A DNA stretch of 52,840 nt from Patescibacteria group bacterium. GTDB lineage: Bacteria; Patescibacteriota; Minisyncoccia; Minisyncoccales; RBG-13-36-15. Position 1 is the stretch's first letter; each line of letters opens with the position of its first letter. The stretch lies in the NCBI GenBank assembly GCA_018609195.1, contig JAHCSE010000013.1, positions 1-52,840 of the forward strand, given 5' to 3'. Positions 1 through 6,841 of this stretch are shown piece after piece. The notes beneath the pieces were generated by a model that was not told the origin of the DNA, ran no database searches, and saw nothing but the letters and a program-made list of their open reading frames with translations. A program made the translations under genes and the position numbers.

Positions 1-100
1 CAATTTTTTCAACAAGATCTTTAAACTTCTCTGGAACTACTACTTTTTTCTCTGTTTTCGCAGATTTTTCGGAGTCTATTTTTTCTTTTTTTTCTGCCAT
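1..100 (-). CDS. rplL: Ribosomal protein L7/L12, N-terminal fragment (cut by window edge)
   Basis: Only the first 33 codons are visible; the gene runs off the left edge. The start ATG is at 98-100. The visible residues are a short Lys/Glu-rich leader followed by VPEKFKDLVEKI, which matches the start of the L7/L12 dimerisation domain in CPR bacteria, where a charged extension commonly precedes it. L7/L12 forms the flexible ribosome stalk that recruits translation GTPases. It lies directly downstream of rplJ on the same strand, with 24 bases between them, the normal rplJ-rplL order. The identification rests on this context plus the short N-terminus. Confidence 0.85.
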   Translation of the reverse strand, partial: MAEKKEKIDSEKSAKTEKKVVVPEKFKDLVEKI

Positions 101-124
101 ATTAATGATTAATTATTTGATTAA

Positions 125-640
125 CTATTGATTGACCTTTATCTGAGACAATAGATAGACTAAATTTCGTAGATTTCCTTGCAAAACATTGACCAACCTC
201 GAGATTGGCGCTGAAATGCTCCTCACGACGCTTGCGAGAAGTTCTTCCCGAGTGGGCAATTGGGCTAAAGTAATAATGTCCCCTCTCTCAAGAAATTTTC
301 CCTCAAAAATTCCATCTAAAATCTTTAAATTTCTATTACTCTGAGAAAATTGATAAGCTGCCCTTAAAGAGGAAATAGGATCTTCAAAGGCGAAAACTAA
401 GCCAATTTCCCCTTCCAGTTCTTTCTCTAATGTAAGGCCGGCTTTTTCTGAAGCCAGTTTAATTAAAGTCTTTTTGGCCACTTTCAATAAACCTCCCGTT
501 TCTTTTATTTTCTTTCGAAGATAAGCCATATCGTTGACTTTCAAGCCCTTAAAATCAACGAAGACGAGTGACTTTTGACGGCTCAGATTTTGAGCTAAAC
601 CCTCTACAATTTTTTGTTTTTGAGCTTTTGTTAGTGCCAT
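125..640 (-). CDS. rplJ: Ribosomal protein L10
   Basis: Large-subunit stalk base protein, 171 aa, which binds 23S rRNA and carries the L7/L12 dimers. The start MALTKAQKQKIVEGL is the classical L10 N-terminus, followed by SLVFVDFKGL, the C-terminal part being the L7/L12-binding helix. I use the ATG at 638-640; a longer reading to 676 runs into a palindromic repeat and is unlikely. No good Shine-Dalgarno is visible because the palindromic insertion (638-777) ends at the start codon. No rplA lies upstream; instead there is a long structured leader with its own promoter, so rplJ-rplL is an independent operon. Confidence 0.96.
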   Translation of the reverse strand: MALTKAQKQKIVEGLAQNLSRQKSLVFVDFKGLKVNDMAYLRKKIKETGGLLKVAKKTLIKLASEKAGLTLEKELEGEIGLVFAFEDPISSLRAAYQFSQSNRNLKILDGIFEGKFLERGDIITLAQLPTREELLASVVRSISAPISRLVNVLQGNLRNLVYLLSQIKVNQ

Positions 641-777
641 ACCCCGTAGGAGAACCCCGTAGTAGAGCAAGCTCACTACGGGGCAGGTTTCGAATATAAT
701 GCTTTCGAAACAAGCGACCGAAGGGAGCGCAGTCCCGCACTAAATTTATTTCAGTGCGGGGTTCCTCTACGGGGCAT
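638..777. repeat. Long palindromic insertion at the rplJ start codon
   Basis: Outer arms 638-659 and 755-777 are near-perfect inverted repeats built on ACCCCGTAG..GAACCCC. Inside are smaller hairpins, one of 29 bases at 655-683 (CCCCGTAGTAGAG) and one at 733-759 (CCCGCACT..AGTGCGGG). The left arm ends exactly on the rplJ ATG, so the translation start of rplJ is embedded in a strong hairpin in the mRNA. CCCCGCAC/GTGCGGGG hairpins recur at 48954-48982, suggesting a dispersed repeat family. Confidence 0.75.
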
Positions 778-858
778 AAAAAATCTGCGTTTCGCCGCAG
801 ACAATAAAAATCTTCTCTTACCTCAATAGGTCTTATTGGAATGCCTACAGTCTGCGGC
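778..858 (-). promoter_or_regulatory. L10-leader-like attenuator of rplJ-rplL
   Basis: In the rplJ transcript, GCCGCAGAC (850-858) can pair perfectly over 9 bp with GTCTGCGGC (794-802), enclosing a CTGTAGG..CCTATTGAGG substructure like the L10-binding kink-turn leaders of bacterial rplJ operons. The 3' strand of that helix can alternatively form TCTGCG-GCGAAA-CGCAGA (784-801) followed by six U (778-783), an intrinsic terminator. The two folds are mutually exclusive. This supports autoregulation by attenuation; the direction of the L10 effect is not determinable here. Confidence 0.7.
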
Positions 859-877
859 AAATAGTATTTTCATCTTC

Positions 878-905
878 AGTATAGTGTAGGAAAAAAATCT
901 GTCAA
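878..905 (-). promoter_or_regulatory. Sigma70-type promoter of rplJ-rplL
   Basis: TTGACA (900-905) and TATACT (878-883), both read on the minus strand, are separated by 16 bases. Transcription would start near 870, just upstream of the L10-leader helix. Confidence 0.75.
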
Positions 906-1097
906 GTCAATGTTTTCTCAAAGAAGAAGCAAGAGTAAAAAGCAAGAGTTTGGATAAGGGTTTAATATTCTACGTTGAACTGCCGATAAAATGAAAATAA
1001 GATTTTTAAACAAAAAAGAGCGCCATGGGACACTCTTTACTATATCCATTTTTGAATAGTAATTGTTAAGGAGCAATTATTGTGATATAGAGAACTA

Positions 1098-1406
1098 ATG
1101 TTCAAATGGTCCCTGAAAAAGGAGATTACTATCTCAATAATGGTTGGCCTGGGAATCTCAGTGTTGGGATGGTGGTATTTGTGGCCTTCTTTTTCGGAGC
1201 TAATAGCAATTCCAGTGATACCGCTATGGTTGATAGTTTGGGGGACACTTGAGTGGATACTTGGACGACCGTATTACATCCCTGACCTATTGGGGTTGGG
1301 AATTTGGTGGGCCACATATACCGTCATCACTTTTATCTTCATAAAACTGCTCAAACTGCTCAGTAGGGCTAAGGTTCCAGGTGGGGGCGTGAGGCCTCAT
1401 GAATAA
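1098..1406 (+). CDS. Small integral membrane protein, unknown function
   Basis: A 102-residue protein with three hydrophobic spans (about residues 12-30, 34-53 and 64-87) and a basic C-terminal tail (KLLKLLSRAK). I do not recognise a family. It is convergent with, and overlaps by 38 bases, the 3' end of the propeller/SGNH gene, unusual for two real genes, so the exact end could differ. The ribosome site is weak (AGAGAAC before ATG). The hydrophobic pattern and the lack of any other explanation for 0.9-1.37 kb favour a real gene. Confidence 0.55.
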   Translation: MFKWSLKKEITISIMVGLGISVLGWWYLWPSFSELIAIPVIPLWLIVWGTLEWILGRPYYIPDLLGLGIWWATYTVITFIFIKLLKLLSRAKVPGGGVRPHE

Positions 1407-3348
1407 GGTTTGCAATTTCCTGCTGGCCTATAGCGTTCGGGTGGAAGCAAAACCGGCTAACCCATTGCTCGTCAGTGGGATGACAAGTATGGCCTTGGAA
1501 AGCGGAGAAGACATCCACCAAGGTGATACGGCCCCCAGCAAGTTTTGCCTCTTGCTCAATTATGGGGTTTAGATGTTCGGTAATGAGATGTACGGCATCT
1601 GGATTCTCAGAGTCGCCCAAGTAGTAGTTTGTGATGAAAATTTGGGCCTGGGTCTCAGCTTTGAGCCGTGAGAGAATGGACCGAAGGTTGTTTCTGAATG
1701 GAGAATCGACGCTGTCGATCCTGCTATGGCAAGAGGGTTTTTCAATACATTTCCTTCGAATTTTAGATTCAGCGAGACACCAGAAGCCACCACCGCAAGC
1801 CTTTAGATAGTCATTTGCGCCTATAGTGATGGTGACTATGCCCGGTTCCTGACCTATGCCCGATATGACCTTGTCAACAGCACCGAATTTAATGAGACGG
1901 GATGTACTCCAGCCTGATTTATAAGCTTCGATTATCGAGAAACTCTCGTCGATTTGCGGTCTGAGATATGTGTTGAGATAGATTAATGGATATCCGTCAG
2001 CACGACCAAATAAATCACGTTTTCCATCTGGAATAGAGTCGCCGAGAGCACCATACTTTGCAAAAAGAACCCTAAGTTCTACGGAGCTAGGATCGCTAAT
2101 GTTACCAGCACTATCTGTACCAACAATAAAAATCAGCCAAATACCTGTTGTGAGGAATGAAACGTCAATCGTTCCAGACACTATCTCTATCGGCTCGTCG
2201 AAAGCGCCATCAACTGGTTGTAATAAACCGGCGCCGAACAGGCCACCAAATTCAGCTGATGCAATATTGGAGTCACCGCGTCCAACATCCGATAAGGTAG
2301 CGGTGATTGTCACCTGGTCGGCTCCTCCCGTAGGATTGGGGCTCGCGCTCGCGTCTATTACGAGTGGGCCGAGTGTGTCCGGTCCGACGGCCGCAGGCAA
2401 CGGCTGCCATGCTGGGTATCGGTCTGGGAATGGATTAAAGGTCAGCCTAGTCTGCTGACTGCCGTCCGCGTTCATTACGTAGATTTCTAGATTACCATCT
2501 CGTTTACTTGTAAAGGCGATTTTCGTACCGTCTGGCGCCCAGGCCGGCTCCATATTAGAACCTGACCCCTGAGTCAGCCGCGTAAGGTTTTCTCCGTTTC
2601 TATCGATGACATAGATGTCGAAAGCATCAGACCCGGCATCCCAGAGGATAAAGGCGATCTTTTGTCCGTCCGGCGACCAGCTAGGCCACTGGGCTTGTAG
2701 CGGGCTGTTCGGAATACCCTCTACCCCCGTCCCGTCAGGATTCATTATGGTGATGCCCAAGGCGCCGAGCTTTGAGAAGGCAATTTTGCTACCGTCTGGC
2801 GACCAATCTGGGTGGAGCTCTGCTGATGGGTCATTAGTCAACCGTGTGAGGCCGCTTCCGTCGACGTTGATCACGTAAATATCGCCGTTAGTAAATGGAT
2901 CTCGGTTACTCGAGAATGCGATCTTCTCTCCGTCTGGTGACCAGCTGGGGCGAAAATCTGCACCGCCCTGCGTCAGACGCATGCGCCCACTGCCATCGGC
3001 ACTCATTACATAGATCTCAAAAGTTCCTTCCCGATTGCTGAGAAACGCCAGATTCTTGCCATCTGCTGACCAACCGGGAGTCAAAGCGCTGCCGGTGGCA
3101 CCGTCATCAGTTAGACGTGTCAAGGCGCTCCCGTCATCCGCCATCGTGTAAATGTCCAAGCCGCCTGGTGCCTGCTTACTAGTAAATGCGATCTTGCCAT
3201 TAGTACCTGGGAAGGTAGCTCCGGCCGGCTGCGTTCCAACTCCTACCACAGTCACCAGGGCGACAATCAGACCTGTAAGGGCGATTAATGTAGCTATGGA
3301 GGCCAACAGAATACTCCTTTTCATGAATCTGACACTCAGGAGTTTCAT
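1369..3348 (-). CDS. Secreted TolB-like beta-propeller fused to an SGNH/GDSL hydrolase
   Basis: A 659-residue exported protein. Residues 10-40 are a hydrophobic signal segment ending near QPAGA. Residues 50-320 hold about seven WD40-like/PD40 repeats (for example PSWSPDGEKIAFSSNRD, DIYVINVDGSGLTRLT), the TolB C-terminal propeller fold. A beta-sandwich-like linker follows, then from about residue 435 an SGNH hydrolase: block I ALGDSI, block III GAND, and the catalytic block V FHPNAIGQ. It would act outside the membrane, probably deacylating a glycan or lipid; the substrate is unknown. The start follows an AGGAGAG ribosome site. Base composition is visibly more GC-rich than the neighbours, suggesting transfer. 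Confidence 0.85.
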   Translation of the reverse strand: MKLLSVRFMKRSILLASIATLIALTGLIVALVTVVGVGTQPAGATFPGTNGKIAFTSKQAPGGLDIYTMADDGSALTRLTDDGATGSALTPGWSADGKNLAFLSNREGTFEIYVMSADGSGRMRLTQGGADFRPSWSPDGEKIAFSSNRDPFTNGDIYVINVDGSGLTRLTNDPSAELHPDWSPDGSKIAFSKLGALGITIMNPDGTGVEGIPNSPLQAQWPSWSPDGQKIAFILWDAGSDAFDIYVIDRNGENLTRLTQGSGSNMEPAWAPDGTKIAFTSKRDGNLEIYVMNADGSQQTRLTFNPFPDRYPAWQPLPAAVGPDTLGPLVIDASASPNPTGGADQVTITATLSDVGRGDSNIASAEFGGLFGAGLLQPVDGAFDEPIEIVSGTIDVSFLTTGIWLIFIVGTDSAGNISDPSSVELRVLFAKYGALGDSIPDGKRDLFGRADGYPLIYLNTYLRPQIDESFSIIEAYKSGWSTSRLIKFGAVDKVISGIGQEPGIVTITIGANDYLKACGGGFWCLAESKIRRKCIEKPSCHSRIDSVDSPFRNNLRSILSRLKAETQAQIFITNYYLGDSENPDAVHLITEHLNPIIEQEAKLAGGRITLVDVFSAFQGHTCHPTDEQWVSRFCFHPNAIGQQEIANLIHEASRPHLEP

Positions 3349-3468
3349 TTTTCACTCTCCTTTCTTACTAGCTGGTTTTCTGGGCCAGTTGCGGGCTCCT
3401 TATTCAGTTTTCAAGGTTCTGCTCCTTTCTTTATAGCCTTACTTTAACTTTTGCAACTTATTTGTCAA
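3349..3468 (-). promoter_or_regulatory. Promoter and structured leader of the propeller/SGNH gene
   Basis: TTGACA (3463-3468) and TAAAGT (3441-3446) are spaced by 16 bases. The leader contains CCTTGAAAACTGAATAAGG (about 3397-3415), resembling the boxA-like sequences of Gram-positive rRNA leaders, and a small hairpin CTGGCCCAGAAAACCAG (3371-3388). The AACTGAATA motif recurs in the leaders at 23.9, 26.45 and 51.68 kb. Confidence 0.6.
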
Positions 3469-3481
3469 TATTTTGTCAAGT

Positions 3482-4066
3482 TTATTCTTTACTCAGGACT
3501 TCAATTATAGCTTCGGCAAAACTTTTGGCAGCGGCGGGGCCGTTGGCAGTGACAATTTTTCCGTCAATTATCACAGGTTCTGACTGATATTTGACACCTT
3601 CTTCTTTTAAGATTTTGATAGCTGACTTTTCCATTGGATTTGACCAAACGGTAGCCTTCTTTCCAGAAAGAACACCCGCTTTTGCCAAAATAGCAGGGGC
3701 GATACAAATTGCTCCTAAAATTATATCTTTCTCCCCCACCTTCTGGGCAATTTGGTGAGCCTGCGGGTCATCAATATATTTTGCAGCTCCCGGACCCCCA
3801 ATAAATAAAACGGCGTTATAATCTTCAATCTTTAAATCATTTAATAAAATATCAACTTTTGCCTCACCCCCTAGACTACCTACTGCCTCACCCAAAGAAG
3901 TGCTGACTGTTTTAATCTCAGCTCTCGCTCCTTCCAAAATCTGTCTGGGAATGAAATATTCCTCATCTCGAAAATCCCGAAAAGCAATGATGATAGCAAC
4001 CCTTCGACGAAGCTCAGGGTGGTGAGCCTGCCGAACCATTTTTTTACTTTCTAAAACCTTCTTCAT
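3482..4066 (-). CDS. DJ-1/PfpI-family protein
   Basis: A 194-residue member of the DJ-1/ThiJ/PfpI superfamily (class I glutamine amidotransferase-like fold), whose members act as glyoxalases, chaperones or proteases. The family core VAIIIAFRDFRDEEYF opens the domain, and the nucleophile elbow GAICIAPAI carries the conserved cysteine. The N-terminus is odd: between MKKV and AIIIAF there are about 18 extra residues including MVRQAHHPELRRR, which is the translation of a palindromic repeat (4000-4037). The ancestral start was probably MKKVAIIIAF. Activity cannot be assigned more precisely. Confidence 0.9.
   Translation of the reverse strand: MKKVLESKKMVRQAHHPELRRRVAIIIAFRDFRDEEYFIPRQILEGARAEIKTVSTSLGEAVGSLGGEAKVDILLNDLKIEDYNAVLFIGGPGAAKYIDDPQAHQIAQKVGEKDIILGAICIAPAILAKAGVLSGKKATVWSNPMEKSAIKILKEEGVKYQSEPVIIDGKIVTANGPAAAKSFAEAIIEVLSKE
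4000..4037. repeat. CCTTCGACRARGCTCAGG-type palindrome inside the DJ-1 gene
   Basis: CCCTTCGACGAAGCTCAGGG and GAGCCTGCCGAACC form the two halves of a widespread palindrome family. It is read through in frame near codons 10-22 of the DJ-1 gene. Other copies or halves are at 5688-5711, 8927-8964, 24116-24152 and 30895-30918. Confidence 0.85.
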
Positions 4067-4075
4067 TTTAACAAT

Positions 4076-4168
4076 TTATTTTAAATATTTTGCTTTAGCT
4101 TCATTGTGTTCTTCCAACGTTTTACTAAAAATAGTGTACCCCTCCGGTGTAGATAAATAATACCAAAA
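4076..4168 (-). pseudogene. Displaced, diverged copy of the mltG 3' end
   Basis: Thirty codons in an open frame ending in TAA encode FWYYLSTPEGYTIFSKTLEE and then HNEAKAKYLK, against FLYYLSTPEGETIFSKTLEE and HNIAKTRYLK in intact mltG. Most nucleotide changes are synonymous (for example AAG to AAA, CTT to TTG, GAG to GAA). It lies beyond a block of palindromic repeats that begins at the mltG stop codon. It has no start and is a remnant. Confidence 0.9.
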
Positions 4169-4446
4169 CACGATCACACGGTTTCCCCCGACAGCCCCCG
4201 CGTTTCCCCCGACCCCCGCTTAAGAGGGCTTCCGCCCTCTTACGTCGCTTCGCTCCTATCTCCTCGACGGGGGAAACGCCTTTTCACCCCGTATAGGAAA
4301 ATAGGAGTGAGGAGCCGTAAGGTGACGAACGACGTAAGAAACCGAGGGTTTCTTAAGCTGGGGGTCGGGGTGAAAAGTTCTTGCAGACACCCTCGGTTTC
4401 TAACGTCCCGCTAAAGCGGGACTGTTTTCCGACACAGGGGAAACCG
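4169..4446. mobile_element. Nested palindromic elements after mltG (three units)
   Basis: Unit i has arms CGGTTTCCCC (4179-4188) and GGGGAAACCG (4437-4446) and contains the hairpin GTCCCGCTAAAGCGGGAC flanked, in mltG orientation, by GGAAAACAG and CGTTAGAAACCG. Inside it sit two abutting units: unit iii, 4200-4279, arms GCGTTTCCCCC/GGGGGAAACGC; and unit ii, 4280-4377, arms CTTTTCACCCC/GGGGTGAAAAG, in the opposite orientation. All share CCCCG..AGGA(A/G)A.(A/C)AG and CGT(T/A)AGA blocks. Related single units lie at 16211-16352 and 43626-43708. No protein is encoded. Confidence 0.85.
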
Positions 4447-4456
4447 CTTTTTTGTA

Positions 4457-5485
4457 TTATTTAAGATATCTTGTCTTTGCTATATTATGCTCCTCAAGCG
4501 TCTTGCTAAAAATAGTTTCTCCCTCTGGCGTAGATAAATAATACAAAAAAGGGTTATCTTCAGGATAAACTGCAGTTAAAATACTATCAAGGCCAGGGTT
4601 GGAAATTGGTCCAAAAGGGAGACCTAAGTATTTGTAGGTATTGTAAGGAGAATCGATTTGAGTTTCCTCTTTTGAAATTTTGGTTGTTTTCTTTCCGGTG
4701 ATATGCCTTTCAGGATATTTCTCGCTATCGCTCAAAATATAAACTATGGTGGCGTCAACCTGAAGAGGAATATCATGATCTCGCCTCTTCCACAAAATTC
4801 CAGAAACCAATTTTTTATCTTCAAAAATATTAACCTCCTTCTCAATCAAAGAAGCCATGGTAATGACTTCAAAAATAGTTTTTCCTTGAAGACTGATTTC
4901 CTCTCTTATATCTTGAGTAAGTTTTCTATCAAAGTTGGCAAGCATCTTTTTAACAATCTCGTCCATACCTGCCCTAAAAGAAAATTGATAGGTATCTGGG
5001 AATAAAAAACCTTCAAGATTAGCTTCCTTGGGAGAATCCTTTAAAAATTCAAAATCTTCCCGAAAAGAACTAATCCCCAATTCTTTTATTCTATCACTAT
5101 TGACAAAATTTTCTGATAATTTTTTGATTATTTCATTTAAATTAAATCCTTCAGGAATGGTTATTGTAATTTTTACAACTTTACCTGAAACAAATTTTTC
5201 TGTAATTTCAGGAGCAGTCATTGCAGGTGATAATAAATAGTCCCCCGCTTGAAGCTGACCTGAAACTTCTTTAAAAAAGGTATACATTCGAAATAAAGAT
5301 GCGCTCTTAATTAAGCCCTCCTTTTCTAAATGAAAAGCAATTTCCTTTGTCCCCTCCCCTTCTTGAATTACAAATATCTTTTCTATTTTGGAACTTTGGT
5401 CTTTTGGGAGATAAATTCCTTGCCAGACGAAAAATCCGAAAATTAAAATAAAAAATAAAAATAAAAGAATAAAATATTTTCTCAT
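4457..5485 (-). CDS. mltG: Endolytic murein transglycosylase MltG (YceG-like)
   Basis: A 342-residue inner-membrane protein that cleaves nascent peptidoglycan strands and helps set glycan length. An N-terminal membrane anchor (residues 4-23) is followed by a LysM-like region and the YceG catalytic domain: ASLIEKEV carries the catalytic Glu, followed by LQVDATIVYIL, SPYNTYKYLGLPFGPISNPG and the DNPFLYYLS tail. Length is normal. An inverted copy of codons near the 3' end (4536-4551) overlaps the last Lys codon and stop (4447-4462, 16 bp, perfect). The last 30 codons are duplicated at 4076-4168. Confidence 0.95.
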   Translation of the reverse strand: MRKYFILLFLFFILIFGFFVWQGIYLPKDQSSKIEKIFVIQEGEGTKEIAFHLEKEGLIKSASLFRMYTFFKEVSGQLQAGDYLLSPAMTAPEITEKFVSGKVVKITITIPEGFNLNEIIKKLSENFVNSDRIKELGISSFREDFEFLKDSPKEANLEGFLFPDTYQFSFRAGMDEIVKKMLANFDRKLTQDIREEISLQGKTIFEVITMASLIEKEVNIFEDKKLVSGILWKRRDHDIPLQVDATIVYILSDSEKYPERHITGKKTTKISKEETQIDSPYNTYKYLGLPFGPISNPGLDSILTAVYPEDNPFLYYLSTPEGETIFSKTLEEHNIAKTRYLK

Positions 5486-5492
5486 TTGCCTT

Positions 5493-6179
5493 TTACTCTT
5501 TTTTTGTTATAAGGGGTACAAAAGTAAAGCCGGGATATTCAATCTCCTCAAATTCCGTTTCTGATTGTTTACGAAACAGCCATATGGAAGAACCAATAGG
5601 AGTAACAATTCTTCCCCCAATTTTTAGTTGATCTTTCCAGGCTTGAGGGATTTCTATGGCACTTGCCGAAGCTAATATTTTATCAAACCCTTCGGCAAGC
5701 TCAGGGCGAGAGGCTGTATTTGGATATCCTTTTGAACCATCGGCTAAAATAAATTCGGCAATCCCCCTTTCTATAAAATTATATTTTGCTACATTTCTTT
5801 CTCCGAATTCCTTTAATTCTGGCACAATTTCAATTGCAACAATTTTACCTTTTGGGCCAACAATTTCAGCTAATAAAGCTGTGGTCCAGCCAGAACCAGA
5901 TCCAATATCTAAAATTTTATCTCCCGGTTCGGGCTGCAGCTGCTCTAACATAAAAGCTACTACTAAGGGTTGGGAAATAGTTTGACCAAAACCAATGGGC
6001 AAAGCTTCATTTAACTCAGCGAGGTTCTTCATATCTTCTGGCAGAAAATCGACCCTCTTGATACGTAAAAAAGCTTCAATGATTCTGGGAGTCTTGAGCC
6101 AGCCCTCTTCAATTAAAGAATTAATGAGAGGCATTGATTTATTATATCCTAAGGTTCTCTTTCCGTCATCTTTCGTCAT
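5493..6179 (-). CDS. pcm: Protein-L-isoaspartate O-methyltransferase
   Basis: A 228-residue SAM-dependent repair methyltransferase that methylates isoaspartyl residues in aged proteins. The signature QTISQPLVVAFMLEQL and SAM motif I KILDIGSGSGWTTALLAE are clear, followed by post-I IVAIEIVPEL and the DGSKGYP motif. After DGSKGYP the usual short link to YDKI is lengthened by TASRPELAEG, encoded by half of the CCCTTCGGCAAGCTCAGGG palindrome (5688-5711), an in-frame repeat insertion. It ends 7 bases before mltG and is probably cotranscribed with it. Confidence 0.93.
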   Translation of the reverse strand: MTKDDGKRTLGYNKSMPLINSLIEEGWLKTPRIIEAFLRIKRVDFLPEDMKNLAELNEALPIGFGQTISQPLVVAFMLEQLQPEPGDKILDIGSGSGWTTALLAEIVGPKGKIVAIEIVPELKEFGERNVAKYNFIERGIAEFILADGSKGYPNTASRPELAEGFDKILASASAIEIPQAWKDQLKIGGRIVTPIGSSIWLFRKQSETEFEEIEYPGFTFVPLITKKE

Positions 6180-6192
6180 ATTTATTTATCTC

Positions 6193-6220
6193 TTGACATT
6201 TCTTTATCTCAGACTACAAT
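6193..6220 (+). promoter_or_regulatory. Promoter of the cytidine deaminase homologue
   Basis: TTGACA (6193-6198), 16-base spacer, TACAAT (6215-6220), then a leader of about 40 bases with AAAGGAGGTGAT before the ATG at 6267. Confidence 0.7.
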
Positions 6221-6266
6221 GGAATTAGGGAAAGTTCATTCAAGGAGCTGGAAAGGAGGTGATAAG

Positions 6267-6797
6267 ATGATTGAGCAGACCCTCATCAGCTGGCAGATCA
6301 GCTGGCAGGAATTGCCTCAGAGTTTCAAGAAGCTCTTGAAAGAGGCTGAAAAGGCCATGGAAAGAGCCTATTGTCCTTACTCTGGGTTCTCGGTTGGAGC
6401 TGCGGTCTTGACCAAGTCAGAGGAAATCATCACAAGCTGTAACTTGGAATCGGCAGCCTATGGTGATTCAATCTGTGCGGAAGACTCAGCCGTGGCTTCA
6501 GCTAATGCCCAGGGTTATGGCACACAACTCCGGGCAATTGCTGTCATCGCTCGAAAGGAAGACTCACCGATCAGGGAAGTAGCTGTTCCTTGTGGCAGTA
6601 GCCTTCAGGTACTTTCTGAGGCTGCCTACAGAGCAGATTACGATCTGGAGGTGATCTTGAGCACAACTCTCAAGGACAAGATTGTCCTTATCCGGATCTC
6701 AGAGTTGCTGCCTTTCCCCTTCGGGCCGAGAGACTTGGAGATGGGTGGAGGCGAGGGTCCAGCAGGCCTAGCAGGTCTGGCCAAATCGGCCAGTTAA
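6267..6797 (+). CDS. Cytidine deaminase-fold protein with an altered zinc site
   Basis: 176 residues, homologous to homotetrameric cytidine deaminase: YCPYSGFSVGAAVL, NLESAAYGDSICAEDSA and the C-terminal SELLPFPFGPRDL. Canonical enzymes bind zinc through the Cys of CAE and both Cys of PCxxC. Here the second motif reads PCGSSLQV instead of PCGACRQV, so the third zinc ligand and the following Arg are lost. Activity may be reduced, absent or changed. The ATG at 6267 is chosen for its AAAGGAGG site; the frame is open upstream to 6219. It has its own promoter and terminator and a more GC-rich composition than its neighbours. Confidence 0.85.
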   Translation: MIEQTLISWQISWQELPQSFKKLLKEAEKAMERAYCPYSGFSVGAAVLTKSEEIITSCNLESAAYGDSICAEDSAVASANAQGYGTQLRAIAVIARKEDSPIREVAVPCGSSLQVLSEAAYRADYDLEVILSTTLKDKIVLIRISELLPFPFGPRDLEMGGGEGPAGLAGLAKSAS

Positions 6798-6841
6798 AGG
6801 AGGAAGACGTACGTGGATCTTCCCAAGAATCCAGCTCCCTA

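Noticed and set aside
555-860. 101-residue open frame through the rplJ leader
   Set aside because: It reads through the L10 leader and the palindromic insertion; its composition reflects repeats, not protein.
2099-2878. Open frames on the plus strand opposite the propeller/SGNH gene
   Set aside because: Antisense shadows created by the regular beta-propeller repeats and higher GC content.
4169-4446. CRISPR array
   Set aside because: Units are palindromic, unequal and nested, without regular spacers; no cas genes.
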